DNA of 64,000 nt from Brenneria izbisi (GCF_025840185.1 NZ_JAMPJU010000007.1:124001-188000), one strand, 5' to 3'; numbered from the stretch's first letter, positions 27,930 to 36,576 are shown. Translations and numbers: made by a program. Notes: generated from the letters alone by a model not told the origin.

Positions 27930-29174
27930 TCAGGCTTTCGGCGGATTAGACGGGGTGTACTGGCTGGTATCCGGTTTAACCGGCAGATTGCAGCCTGCTT
28001 CACCCAACCAGTATGGCTTGATGTCGTCCCATACCTTCGGTATTTCGATGGCGTGGTCGTCTTTCACATGGGCCAGATAGATGGTGTGGCTCAGGTGATG
28101 ACTTTTCGGATCGATACAGACTTTTCCTGACGGGCCGTCCGTACAGATATCCCCGGCTTCCAGAGCGTTGCGCACGGCGACCATATCGGTGCTGCCCGCT
28201 TTTTCTACCGCCAACTTGTACAGATAAACCGCGTCATAGGCATTGGCTGCTTCCTGATTGATATACGGCTCGTTAGGGAATTTGGCGCGGAAACGCTGTT
28301 TGAAGTCGTTACTGGCTGGCGTATCCACTTCTTCAATGTAGTTGGCGGTGATATACATGTCTTTCAGCGCGGGCGGCTTGAAGCGTTTGTGCTCGTAAGC
28401 CTGACCGACGTTAACGGAACTGCCCATTGGCAGGCCGAGTTTAGCGGCGGCGGCTTGCTCGTAGTAGGAGGATTGGTTGGCCCCCACCAATAACGTCATC
28501 ACAAAGTCAGGTTTGGCTTTCTGAATATTTTGGATGGTTTGACCGAACTGCGACACGCTGAGCGGAATAAACTCTTCCCCCACCATGACGCCGCCATTCT
28601 CTGTCACAATCTTACGTACCCATTCGGCGGAGATCTGACCAAAGTTATAATCAGCCGCGATGGTGTACACTTTCTTGCCGTATTTCTCCATCATCCACGG
28701 GATCAGCGTGGAAAACTGTTGTTCCGGCACCGCGCCGGTCACAAAGACGTTACTGTCGCACACGCCGCCTTCATACTGGTTGTTGTACCAGTACATCTGC
28801 TTTTCGCGATCCATGATGGGACGAATAGCTTCGCGCGAGGCGCTGGAAAATGCGCCGAATATGACGTCGACTTTGTCGTTTTTAATCAAACGCCGCGCCA
28901 TTTGCTGGAAGCGGGTGTTATCGGATTGCGTATCGTATTTCACCAGTTCAATTGGACGACCGAGGATGCCGCCTTTGGCATTGATCTCTTCAACGGCGAG
29001 TTCTGTCGCATGGATCTTGGGTATGACGGGTAAGGCAAAATTACCTGATGCATCTTCCAGCAAACCTATTTTTACCGGTTTTTCCGCCGCGCCAGCCAGA
29101 CCTGAGTAGGTCACGGCAAATGCGGCTGCCAGTGCGAGCGGTAACGCGGCGTAATGACATTTCATTCTGGACAT
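27930..29174 (-). CDS. Urea/amide-type ABC transporter substrate-binding protein
   Basis: A periplasmic binding protein of the Peripla_BP_5 group (UrtA/FmdD/AmiC-like). The ATG at 29174 has AGGGGT upstream and gives 414 residues with a signal peptide to about residue 29 (LAGAAE). The in-frame start at 29234 would put 20 unusual residues before the signal. Features include IGLLEDASGNFA, MYWYNNQYEGGVCDSNVF and AADYNFGQISAEWVRK, as in urea and short-chain amide receptors. It is the first gene of the operon, preceded by a strong promoter and an attenuator-like hairpin. It appears intact while the ATPase downstream is truncated. Confidence 0.85.
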   Translation of the reverse strand: MSRMKCHYAALPLALAAAFAVTYSGLAGAAEKPVKIGLLEDASGNFALPVIPKIHATELAVEEINAKGGILGRPIELVKYDTQSDNTRFQQMARRLIKNDKVDVIFGAFSSASREAIRPIMDREKQMYWYNNQYEGGVCDSNVFVTGAVPEQQFSTLIPWMMEKYGKKVYTIAADYNFGQISAEWVRKIVTENGGVMVGEEFIPLSVSQFGQTIQNIQKAKPDFVMTLLVGANQSSYYEQAAAAKLGLPMGSSVNVGQAYEHKRFKPPALKDMYITANYIEEVDTPASNDFKQRFRAKFPNEPYINQEAANAYDAVYLYKLAVEKAGSTDMVAVRNALEAGDICTDGPSGKVCIDPKSHHLSHTIYLAHVKDDHAIEIPKVWDDIKPYWLGEAGCNLPVKPDTSQYTPSNPPKA

Positions 29175-29231
29175 AAATACCCCTGGCGTTGGTGTGAAGA
29201 ATGGATGCGAAAAATGGGTCTGAAAAAAAAG

Positions 29232-29273
29232 CAAAAAAAAAGCCCGGCAAAGTCAGATGACATTGCGAGGGCT
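29232..29273 (-). terminator. Attenuator-like terminator in the transporter leader
   Basis: On the reverse strand AGCCC-GCAA-GTC pairs with GAC-TTGC-GGGCT around a four-base loop, with small internal bulges, and nine T residues follow. It lies between the candidate promoter (29330-29359) and the start codon (29174), i.e. inside the 5' leader. A weaker alternative stem (GGCTT with GAGCC, 29269-29294) shares the first arm and could prevent it. This suggests control by attenuation; the signal is unknown. Confidence 0.6.
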
Positions 29274-29329
29274 CTATTGCCATAACCACAAGCCGACAGC
29301 GTTGGCGTTCTTGCGGATAAGTCCCGGTC

Positions 29330-29359
29330 ACTATAAAAAGCGATTCAAAGCGTTGTCAA
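29330..29359 (-). promoter_or_regulatory. Strong sigma-70-like promoter of the transporter operon
   Basis: On the reverse strand a perfect TTGACA (29354-29359) and TATAGT (29330-29335) are separated by 18 bases. Transcription would start near 29323, giving a leader of about 150 bases before the binding-protein gene, with the terminator hairpin in its middle. Confidence 0.65.
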
Positions 29360-29493
29360 TGATAAATTTTCCAATAAAAATCAAATGGTAAATTATAATG
29401 TCGCTGCACTGAATCGGGGCGTTGCGCGCACAAAAAATGAACAGGTTGTTTGCGGCGCTCCGGCGCTCGCTAACTTACGGAACATCATCATAA

Positions 29494-29718
29494 CGAGGGC
29501 CGATCCCGGATGGTGTATTCACTATCGATGTCAGCGGCTGCGGAATAATTGTTAATCAATTGCACCATTTGTGGGGCGAAAAAAATAATTGCTGGAAGAG
29601 AACGATTAGGCCGAAAGGTCGAATTAAGCCATTAGATCGCACCTGGATGCCGGGTACAAAAGGTAAAAAACTGTTTCCGATGTCAGAAATGCGTCAGGCT
29701 TGGGTAAATCATCGTTAA
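29494..29718 (+). other. Possible coding remnant upstream of the RcnB-like gene
   Basis: An open stretch of 74 codons without a convincing start runs from after TAA 29491 to TAA 29716. It reads GPIPDGVFTIDVSGCG, then a basic part (WKRTIRPKGRIKPLDRTWMP, KGKKLFPMSEMRQAWVNHR). The codon use and residue mix look protein-like, but no family was recognised. It may be the 3' end of a lost gene. The rest of the 29360-29815 gap shows nothing else that I can support. Confidence 0.3.
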
Positions 29719-29815
29719 TAAAGGATTTTTTAAGATATTTCGTTATTTCAGTCGGCGGCGCGGTCAACGATAGTGCCTTCAATAGCCGGGTATAGCTGAC
29801 GATAAATGGGAGTCG

Positions 29816-30283
29816 ATGATGAATAAAAAAATATTAGCGCTGGCGGCGGCGATGTTTACCGTAAGCAGTGGTTTTTCGACCGTATCCTGGGCGGAAGGAC
29901 CGGGTGGGCGGCAGGGAGAGCAGCGGCAACTCAGCCAACCGGGGCAGCAAAAACAGCAGGTTAAGCGTGAGGGTGAAAGAAATCAGCGGCAATCGGTCAG
30001 AACCGGCGCAAACGCTAATGATGTAAATGGCAGAGATAACCGTGGCCGTGCCGGGGCGCAACGTGATCATTTTTCCTGGAACGGGCGTGATTTCAGAAAA
30101 GGACATGCGGTTCCCAAACGTTTCCGGGGCGATGATTATCGCGTTGCTGACTGGCGCGATCGCGGTTTATATCAACCGCCGTCAGGTCAACATTGGGCGT
30201 ATATTGACGGAAACTATGTGTTGATTGCGGCGGCGACGGGGATAATCACCACGATCCTGCTAAACAGCATGTTGAATAACTAG
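29816..30283 (+). CDS. RcnB-like periplasmic/inner-membrane protein
   Basis: A 155-residue protein with a signal peptide (cleavage near VSWA/EG, residue 27), a Gln/Arg-rich disordered middle (about 28-95) and a conserved C-terminal part (YRVADWRDRGLYQPPSGQHW, then YIDGNYVLIAAATGII). That C-terminal pattern is the RcnB family domain, known from a periplasmic protein needed for nickel/cobalt homeostasis in E. coli. No rcnA efflux gene is adjacent, so a metal role here is uncertain. A GGGAG ribosome site precedes twin ATG codons; the second (29819) has better spacing. Confidence 0.75.
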   Translation: MMNKKILALAAAMFTVSSGFSTVSWAEGPGGRQGEQRQLSQPGQQKQQVKREGERNQRQSVRTGANANDVNGRDNRGRAGAQRDHFSWNGRDFRKGHAVPKRFRGDDYRVADWRDRGLYQPPSGQHWAYIDGNYVLIAAATGIITTILLNSMLNN

Positions 30284-30292
30284 TCGGCCTGC

Positions 30293-30326
30293 AATGTGTC
30301 GATACGCAGTCCCGCATCGACACATT
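30293..30326 (+). terminator. Hairpin after the RcnB-like gene
   Basis: AATGTGTCGAT (30293-30303) pairs with ATCGACACATT (30316-30326), a perfect 11-base stem followed by CTTCTC and not a full T run. It is probably a terminator. Confidence 0.6.
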
Positions 30327-30509
30327 CTTCTCAATCCGCATCCTCAATTTTCATTCTCAATCCTCAATCCCGTTGCGGCGCGCTCAGCCATAAAAATGCT
30401 ATAAATATGGCATCACTATCAAAAAATACCAGAAAAAGGTAAAATCACGTCTATATGGTAATTAATCTATGATTTTACTTATCTTTGTTATTATTTTTTC
30501 AGGAGTTTA

Positions 30510-30854
30510 ATGATGCAGCCATTACCTAATTGCCCAAAATGCAGTTCTGAATATACCTGGCAGGACGGTGAATTACTTAACTGCCCTGAATGTGGTCATG
30601 AATGGGCCGCTGGCGCTGAGGCGGCGACCCAGGAAGAAGGATTGATCGTCAGAGACGCCAACGGTAATTTGCTGGCCGATGGCGATACCGTTACAGTGAT
30701 TAAGGATCTAAAAGTAAAAGGCAGTTCTTCCTCGTTGAAGATTGGTACGCGCGTAAAAGGCATTCGTTTGGTGGAAGGCGACCATAACATTGATTGCAAG
30801 ATTGATGGCTTTGGCGCGATGAAATTGAAATCCGAATTTGTGAAGAAAAACTGA
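30510..30854 (+). CDS. yjdM: Zinc-ribbon protein YjdM (PhnA-like)
   Basis: A 114-residue protein very close to E. coli YjdM. An N-terminal zinc ribbon has CPKC (8-11) and CPEC (25-28), followed by an SH3-like beta domain with [14 protein letters not shown] and [18 protein letters not shown]. It was once named for phosphonate use, but the E. coli protein is not a phosphonoacetate hydrolase, and the role is unclear. CAGGAG precedes the ATG. It stands alone, with a GC-rich hairpin (30861-30889, GCGCCCTG/CAGGGCGC) just downstream. Confidence 0.93.
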   Translation: MMQPLPNCPKCSSEYTWQDGELLNCPECGHEWAAGAEAATQEEGLIVRDANGNLLADGDTVTVIKDLKVKGSSSSLKIGTRVKGIRLVEGDHNIDCKIDGFGAMKLKSEFVKKN

Positions 30855-30978
30855 TGCGCCGCGCCCTGGACTCAGACGGGGCAGGGCGCAACAATAAGCG
30901 CATATTCCGGTGTTCTCCCGTCAAACAATGCTTTAACATAGTCATAACCTTTTCCCTGGCTGGTAATACGGATATCTG

Positions 30979-32058
30979 ATGCGTCATTTGGTGATCCTCC
31001 TTCCGCTGTTTGCCGTGCTCTGTGCCTGTAGCAGCAAACCGGCGCCTTCCCTGGCGGCGCCCCAGAGCGCTGCGGTGGTGAAAGGTGGTTTTTTGCTTCA
31101 GCCCGCGCATGCGCAGCATTTGCAAGATGGTGATTTTGCTTTTAATCCGGCAACGGCGGCCTTTGTCGACAAAATGGTGAGAGAACATGGTTTCGATCGC
31201 CAGCAATTGCATGAAGTGCTGGGTCAGACAAAGCGGCTAGACTGGGTGATTCGCCTGATGGACCGGCAGGCGCCGAGCAGCGGTGTTCCGTCAGGGCCGA
31301 ACGGTGCGTGGCTCCGTTACCGCAATCAATTTATTACCCCGGATAACGTACAGAATGGCGTGGCGTTCTGGGATCAATATCAGGCTGCATTGCAGCGCGC
31401 CTGGCAAATCTATGGCGTGCCGCCGGAGATTATCGTCGGTATTATCGGCGTGGAAACCCGTTGGGGCCGCATCATGGGCAAAACCCGCATCATTGATGCG
31501 CTGGCGACCTTGTCTTTCGCTTATCCGCGTCGCGCCACGTACTTTACCGGCGAACTGGAAACTTTTCTGTTGATGTCGCGCGCCGAAGACAATGATCCCC
31601 TCAGCCTGCGCGGTTCCTATGCCGGGGCGATGGGTTACGGTCAGTTTATGCCGTCCTCGTTCAAGAATTATGCGGTGGATTTCGATGGCAACGGTCATAT
31701 CAATCTGTGGGACCCGGTTGATGCCATCGGCAGCGTGGCCAATTACTTCAAGGCGCACGGTTGGGTGAGCGGGGGCGCGATCGCGGTTCCGGCCAGCGGG
31801 CAGGCGCCGTCATTGAGTACGGGGTTCAATACGCGCTACTCCATTGCCACGTTACAGGCCGCCGGGTTACGGCCACAGACTACACTGGGCGGTTATCAAG
31901 AAGCCAGTTTATTGCGTCTTGATATCGGTAGCGGCTACCAATACTGGTATGGGCTGCCGAACTTCTATGTCATTACCCGTTACAACCATAGCTCTCACTA
32001 CGCCATGGCTGTGTGGCAACTGGGTGAAGCGGTTGGCCGGGCGCGACAAGGAGATTGA
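30979..32058 (+). CDS. mltB: Membrane-bound lytic murein transglycosylase B
   Basis: MltB is a lipoprotein that cuts peptidoglycan glycan strands, leaving 1,6-anhydro-muramic ends. It has 359 residues (361 in E. coli). The lipobox LCAC puts the lipid-carrying cysteine at residue 17. The family-3 transglycosylase domain has the catalytic Glu159 in GVETRWGRIMG, and the AGAMGYGQFMPSSF and VDFDGNGHINLW motifs follow, the latter including an EF-hand-like calcium loop. It converges with the sia genes downstream. Confidence 0.95.
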   Translation: MRHLVILLPLFAVLCACSSKPAPSLAAPQSAAVVKGGFLLQPAHAQHLQDGDFAFNPATAAFVDKMVREHGFDRQQLHEVLGQTKRLDWVIRLMDRQAPSSGVPSGPNGAWLRYRNQFITPDNVQNGVAFWDQYQAALQRAWQIYGVPPEIIVGIIGVETRWGRIMGKTRIIDALATLSFAYPRRATYFTGELETFLLMSRAEDNDPLSLRGSYAGAMGYGQFMPSSFKNYAVDFDGNGHINLWDPVDAIGSVANYFKAHGWVSGGAIAVPASGQAPSLSTGFNTRYSIATLQAAGLRPQTTLGGYQEASLLRLDIGSGYQYWYGLPNFYVITRYNHSSHYAMAVWQLGEAVGRARQGD

Positions 32059-32134
32059 TTTCGCGCAACAGGGCCTGACAGGTTGCGTCTCAGTCTGCTC
32101 GCCGCGGTGATGATAAATAATGTAAACATGGGCG

Positions 32135-32842
32135 CTATTGATATTCAACCCGGTTTCTGCCCTGATTTTTGGCCCGGTACAAGGCGATATCGGCGCAGCC
32201 ATAGAGCGCGTCGAACCTGGTTTTGGGCGGCGCCCAACTGACGCCAAAGCTGGCGGTGATCAACTGCTGCGGCAAGACCTCGATTGGCGTGCTGTTGAGG
32301 CTCTGGTGAATATCTTCGGCAATCTTCACGGCTTGTCGCAGCGTAAAGCCATCCAGTAAAATCGTGAACTCTTCGCCGCCGACTCTGCCGATGCTTCCCG
32401 TCTCTGACAGCACTCTTTGTACCCGCGCCATTAACGCGCAGATGACGCGGTCGCCGGTGGGGTGACCGTAGGCATCATTGATTCGTTTGAAGTTATCGAT
32501 ATCCAGAACAATCAGCCCGGCCTGATTCTGTTCCAACGTCTGATTGATACGCTCAATAATGGCGCCGCGATTATAGACGTCGGTCAGCGGATCGTGCGTG
32601 GCTTTGTATTCCAGTTCGATGGCCAGCTTGTGTAATTGATGGTTCAGGCGATTCAGTTCTTTTTCCGCGCGATCGCTGCGCGAGATCAACCGATGGGATT
32701 CTCTGACTAATCGCTGGTAGTGCTCGGCGAGCGTCAGCAACGTATCCCGATACACCTCCGCCGGCATATCCTGCTGGTTGGCGACCCGGCGGGCCGCGAG
32801 CAAAATGTCATATTCCGGTGTAAATAATTCAAAAGTACTCAT
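32135..32842 (-). CDS. siaD: Diguanylate cyclase, SiaD-like
   Basis: This enzyme makes cyclic di-GMP from two GTP. The ATG at 32842 gives 235 residues; a longer open frame to 32941 runs into siaC. A helical N-terminal part with a coiled coil (about 20-70, SRSDRAEKELNRLNHQLHKL) leads into the GGDEF domain: DPLTDVYNRGA, VLDIDNFKRINDAYGH and an active GGEEF signature. The RxxD product-inhibition site expected just before GGEEF is absent (SIGR instead). It is the last gene of a four-gene reverse-strand operon like siaABCD of Pseudomonas aeruginosa, where SiaC switches the cyclase on. Confidence 0.87.
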   Translation of the reverse strand: MSTFELFTPEYDILLAARRVANQQDMPAEVYRDTLLTLAEHYQRLVRESHRLISRSDRAEKELNRLNHQLHKLAIELEYKATHDPLTDVYNRGAIIERINQTLEQNQAGLIVLDIDNFKRINDAYGHPTGDRVICALMARVQRVLSETGSIGRVGGEEFTILLDGFTLRQAVKIAEDIHQSLNSTPIEVLPQQLITASFGVSWAPPKTRFDALYGCADIALYRAKNQGRNRVEYQ

Positions 32843-32849
32843 GGCGTAT

Positions 32850-33281
32850 TTACTCCAGAATCTGGCTGTGGAAAGTGAGTGCCGGAAAATCGATATGCAG
32901 TTCTTCGCCAAATTCCGCCGCGATATCATCATCCTTGTCATAGTACCAATACAAGATCACTTCCAGCCCCTGTTCAGCCGCCTGGTTCAAGGTATCGAAC
33001 AGACTGAAAAGCATCTTGGTACTGGAACTGTTGAAATAAACCAGCGACACATGAATCTCGATAGCCATCGGGGAAAGCGACGTATCCCCCTTGTCGGTGG
33101 CGAGTAGCTGATGGAGATAATTTTCGATTTGCGTAATCAGAGGACGATAAAACGCGGCCGCATTTTCAGGATAGGATTCACCTGATAAAGCAAGACGGTG
33201 AAGCGTAAAGTCGAAATCCACGGTCGGCGTACAAGGCGTTCCTGCGATATTGAGATTGTCCATGTTGGTTATGTTTGTCAT
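32850..33281 (-). CDS. siaC: SiaC family regulatory protein
   Basis: A 143-residue protein of the SiaC (DUF1987) family. In Pseudomonas aeruginosa unphosphorylated SiaC binds and activates the cyclase SiaD, and phosphorylation by SiaB stops this. The conserved segment SGESYPENAAAFYRPL (33-48) and the strand ending VYFNSSSTK (82-89) are present. The switch residue in Pseudomonas is a threonine in the matching N-T-S-S loop; here the loop reads N-S-S-S-T, so the target may be a serine. It starts one base after the siaB stop and ends seven bases before siaD. Confidence 0.87.
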   Translation of the reverse strand: MTNITNMDNLNIAGTPCTPTVDFDFTLHRLALSGESYPENAAAFYRPLITQIENYLHQLLATDKGDTSLSPMAIEIHVSLVYFNSSSTKMLFSLFDTLNQAAEQGLEVILYWYYDKDDDIAAEFGEELHIDFPALTFHSQILE

Positions 33282-33282
33282 T

Positions 33283-33834
33283 TCAAATAATCGCCTTCAG
33301 ATAAAACGTAGGCAGGCCTGTTGATGCATCCGCCTGAAAGGTGAACTGAAGCGGTTCACTGGCATCGCGCGCGACGGTCAGTAACCCGATATCGGCGCCT
33401 TTGCTCCAGGGCGGCGCCTGGGCGCGCAGAGAGGCTTTGTAAGCAAGCCTGATTTCTTCGATGGTCATATAACGCAGCGGTTCAAGGCGCCCCCGCAGTT
33501 TCTCAATGTCTTCCGGGGTGACCTGATTGGCGGAAAGTAAAAAATATTTCCCGTTTTCATAACCGATGCATACGGCGCCGTGGCGAACTTCATGCGCTTG
33601 ATCGACGATGGCGAGATCGGCGGCGGAATAGCGGATGATGTTCTGCACCATTTCAATAAAAGCCGAAAAGAGTTTGCGGCGGATGCCCGCCGGCACCTGT
33701 TTTTTTTCAAGCTGCAACCGTACCGTTTCAGCCAATGAGCTAATGATGTTTTGTGAGAAATACCCTACGTAATACAAGGTGATGTCATGCTGATGTGTGG
33801 TGTCGAAGAACTCGGTGTACTTAGTCTCTGACAT
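33283..33834 (-). CDS. siaB: SiaB family protein kinase
   Basis: A 183-residue protein of the SiaB family, the kinase that phosphorylates SiaC. The segment AFIEMVQNIIRYSAAD (about 55-70) resembles the N-box of GHKL-type ATPases. A C-terminal part with WSKGADIGLLTVARDAS could be the glycine-containing ATP lid region. It overlaps the phosphatase gene by 14 bases and precedes siaC almost without a gap, so the four products should be made together. Confidence 0.84.
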   Translation of the reverse strand: MSETKYTEFFDTTHQHDITLYYVGYFSQNIISSLAETVRLQLEKKQVPAGIRRKLFSAFIEMVQNIIRYSAADLAIVDQAHEVRHGAVCIGYENGKYFLLSANQVTPEDIEKLRGRLEPLRYMTIEEIRLAYKASLRAQAPPWSKGADIGLLTVARDASEPLQFTFQADASTGLPTFYLKAII

Positions 33835-35086
33835 AGTCGCGCTTCGCCTGATTAAGAAAATATCGAAAGCCCCAAAAGGTTAAATCATCCCTTCTGATCT
33901 GATGTCCCTGATAGGTTTTATGTTCTTGTAATAATTGGCTGGCGAGTTCGCGCATTGGCTGTGTCTGGTGACGCAGCAAAAATGCCTGTAACCGGCGCTT
34001 GCCGAACATAATCCGTCGTTCGCCGCCAATTTGATCCGTCAGCCCGTCCGTGGCGGTAAAAACGAGATCGCCGTCATTTAGCTTCAATTGGTGGTTCGGC
34101 CATTGATAATGGTACGGCGTATCCGTATAGCCGACGCCCATGCGATCAGTGTCAAGCGCGCTTATCTGGGCGGTGTGCCGCGCCACGCTGAACGCGGTCA
34201 TACGGGCATTGGCCCAGGCGAGGGTATTGGCGGTGACGTCGCAAAACATCACTATCGCATCGCAACCATCGTTGGAAGCGGCGGACTGGTGTGTCTCACC
34301 ACGCTGGCCAAGCGTATCCTTGATGTGTTGATTAATTGCCTGGAGCAACAGCGACGGTGTCTGCGGACCATGTTGCGTCAGCGCTTGTTCCAGCGCCGAG
34401 GAAAAAATCAGGGTCATAAACGCACCGGGTACGCCGTGGCCGGTGCAATCCGCAATGACGGCCAGCCAGCCCTGTTGGTAGGTTTTGAAATAGTAGCTGT
34501 CGCCGCCGACGCAATCGCGTGGTTCCCAGGTCAGACACCAGTCTGTCAGTGAACGCGACATGGCTTGCCGTGAGGTGGTCAGCATCGCTTCCTGGATCAC
34601 CCGCGCATACTCAATGCTTTGCATGATCTGCTGGTGCTGATGGACATGCATGGCGGACACCGCTTTGATTAGGTCAATCCCTAAACCGATGCCGATATAA
34701 CGGCCATTTTGGGTCACGATAAAGCCATCGGTCAGCGATTTATCGCCATTCGTCACCGTCTGATCCGCGACGTTGTTCAGTGATGCCGAGGAATCAATGA
34801 TCAGCGGATTTTTATCCATAAAAGCAATGCAACTTTTTTTATCATAAAGTTCGCGGTAAAAAGGCCGCGACATCTGCGACATGAAAATATGGCGATTAAT
34901 CAGCCCGAACGGGCGGCCATCCTCTACTACCGGCAGGCTGACCAACGCTTTGTTCTTGCCGAAAATCTCTAATACCGTAGCGTTATTGGTATTGGGGGAT
35001 ACATCCGGCGTCGGGATGCAAAGATCCAGTGCTGTGGGGGAGGACCAGATGCTTTTTTGAATGCACGGAGCAGATATGGTGGCCAT
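33821..35086 (-). CDS. siaA: PP2C/SpoIIE-type phosphatase with N-terminal CBS-like domains (SiaA position)
   Basis: This 421-residue protein heads the operon and occupies the place of SiaA, the phosphatase that removes the SiaC phosphate. The C-terminal half is a PP2C/SpoIIE phosphatase: CVGGDSYYF, ADCTGHGVPGAFM, FTATDGLTDQIGG and RRDDLTFWGF supply the metal-binding aspartates. The N-terminal half has no transmembrane or HAMP segment. It looks like a CBS-domain pair (NKALVSLPVVEDGRPFGLIN and later DGFIVTQNGRYIGIGLGIDL). Pseudomonas SiaA is membrane-bound with a periplasmic sensor, so this version would sense a cytoplasmic ligand, perhaps a nucleotide. The symbol is used by position. Confidence 0.75.
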   Translation of the reverse strand: MATISAPCIQKSIWSSPTALDLCIPTPDVSPNTNNATVLEIFGKNKALVSLPVVEDGRPFGLINRHIFMSQMSRPFYRELYDKKSCIAFMDKNPLIIDSSASLNNVADQTVTNGDKSLTDGFIVTQNGRYIGIGLGIDLIKAVSAMHVHQHQQIMQSIEYARVIQEAMLTTSRQAMSRSLTDWCLTWEPRDCVGGDSYYFKTYQQGWLAVIADCTGHGVPGAFMTLIFSSALEQALTQHGPQTPSLLLQAINQHIKDTLGQRGETHQSAASNDGCDAIVMFCDVTANTLAWANARMTAFSVARHTAQISALDTDRMGVGYTDTPYHYQWPNHQLKLNDGDLVFTATDGLTDQIGGERRIMFGKRRLQAFLLRHQTQPMRELASQLLQEHKTYQGHQIRRDDLTFWGFRYFLNQAKRDYVRD

Positions 35087-35174
35087 AAGTCCCTTAGTGG
35101 CTGACAGATTTGGTGGTCATGGTAGACGATGTTGATGACCAAATAGTGACAACCACCCATGAGCATATTACGGC

Positions 35175-36368
35175 TCAACCATCCGCCAGCACCTCATTCA
35201 TGATCTGGGTTTGCCAGTCGAAATAGGGATTGAAGGTCAGCCGTATGTGGGTTTTTCCCTCTTCCTGATAGCCCCAATCGGAGTACCAAAGTGAACGCCG
35301 GTCCTGGCACTGTTGCGGGCTGATACTGGTTTCCCCGTTGGCGCAAATAACCACCACGCCTGCCGGACCATATGTTTCATTCTCTGGCGAGAACAGGATC
35401 GACATATGTGAAAACTGGCTGATACGCCATTCTGGTAGACGATCGCTGCGAATGAGTACCCGTGAAGAAGCGGTATCGGCAGGCGGATTGCCATACCAGA
35501 TGAGTCGGCTACGCGAGTTGGTGAATTTTCTGTCGAACAGATTAAACAGGTAAGCGCTATCCAATACTGAATCATGCTCGGTCAGCACCATGAATACCGG
35601 TTTATCGTAGGCGCTCTCCGCCAGACGTGAACGTACTGCCCGACTGGAATAATAGAACTGGGCGAAACCGTTGGTTGGCACCACCATATAGCGTGTCGCC
35701 AGTTGATCCGGCTCTCCGGGGCGAGGTTTCAGCAGCCAGTCGGTGAACACCGACAGCAGCGGCGTGAGGAAAGCGTACTTTTCGTCGGATTTAATGGCGG
35801 GAGAGAACAATAGCAGCCCCTGGATTTCGGGATGTTGCATGGCGTATTCCAACACCAGGTTGCCGCCGGTGGAAAATCCGCCCAGATAGACTTCATCCAC
35901 GTCTTTACTGAGGATCGCCGCTTGCTCCGCCACCACTCTGCGCCAATCGTCAACGGAAATGTACAACAGATCCGTCGGACGCGTGCCATGTCCAGGCAGC
36001 AGGACGGTTCTGACCAGAAATCCTTGTTCCGCCAGCCGCGGAGTAATATCGGAGAAGGAGCCGGGCGAATCCCCCAACCCATGAACCAACAGAATGCCTT
36101 TGGTGGGTTTACCGGCGGGACGCATTTCCTGCGGCGTGTTCCAGATCAACTCCATACGTTTGTCATCGGTCTGGAATACCCTATTTTGCTCCACCCACCG
36201 TGTCGTTTCCTGTTGGTAACGGGCAAATGAGGTTTGCCCAAGCGGTGTGATGTCATAGGATTTTGCCTTGCAACCGGCGATAAACAGCAGGGCAACAGCG
36301 ACAATCAGGTTGGCCAGGATTGTCGGGGCTAAGAAGAAAGCTGGCTTTTCCTTTGATGATAGTTTCAT
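35175..36368 (-). CDS. Alpha/beta hydrolase lipoprotein
   Basis: A 397-residue serine hydrolase with an N-terminal membrane segment and a lipobox-like IAGC (cysteine at about residue 33), so it is probably anchored in the envelope. The oxyanion segment LLVHGLGDSPGSF (94-106), the nucleophile elbow GGFSTGG (Ser166) and later LTEHDSVLD (acid candidate) and FSHMS (His candidate) form a plausible triad. The substrate is unknown; the general type is carboxylesterase or lysophospholipase. It stands alone on the reverse strand between the sia genes and pelI. Confidence 0.75.
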   Translation of the reverse strand: MKLSSKEKPAFFLAPTILANLIVAVALLFIAGCKAKSYDITPLGQTSFARYQQETTRWVEQNRVFQTDDKRMELIWNTPQEMRPAGKPTKGILLVHGLGDSPGSFSDITPRLAEQGFLVRTVLLPGHGTRPTDLLYISVDDWRRVVAEQAAILSKDVDEVYLGGFSTGGNLVLEYAMQHPEIQGLLLFSPAIKSDEKYAFLTPLLSVFTDWLLKPRPGEPDQLATRYMVVPTNGFAQFYYSSRAVRSRLAESAYDKPVFMVLTEHDSVLDSAYLFNLFDRKFTNSRSRLIWYGNPPADTASSRVLIRSDRLPEWRISQFSHMSILFSPENETYGPAGVVVICANGETSISPQQCQDRRSLWYSDWGYQEEGKTHIRLTFNPYFDWQTQIMNEVLADG

Positions 36369-36545
36369 CCGTCGTCTGTTTCCTTCTATCTAAACGTCAT
36401 GTGACGCATTGGCGGCGAGCAGGGAAGTTATCGATGATAATATAGCGTTGATCCATGATCTGTAACCTGTATGAGCTTAAAAACGCGGGTAAAAAGCGAG
36501 CAGGGAAATCGGTACGGTATATTGAATGAAGAGGATAATAGAATG

Positions 36546-36576
36546 AAACAGACCGTGCGAATAACACAGTCTGTTT
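36546..36576 (-). terminator. Hairpin downstream of pelI
   Basis: AAACAGAC (36546-36553) pairs with GTCTGTTT (36569-36576) in the 272-base gap between the hydrolase and pelI. It is a probable terminator for pelI on the reverse strand; the T run is short. The rest of the gap shows nothing I can name. Confidence 0.5.

Noticed and set aside
29232-29330. Guanidine (ykkC), glutamine or ANTAR-type leader
   Set aside because: The conserved bases of those motifs, such as the paired hexaloops with A1 and G4, could not be found; only a generic attenuator layout remains.
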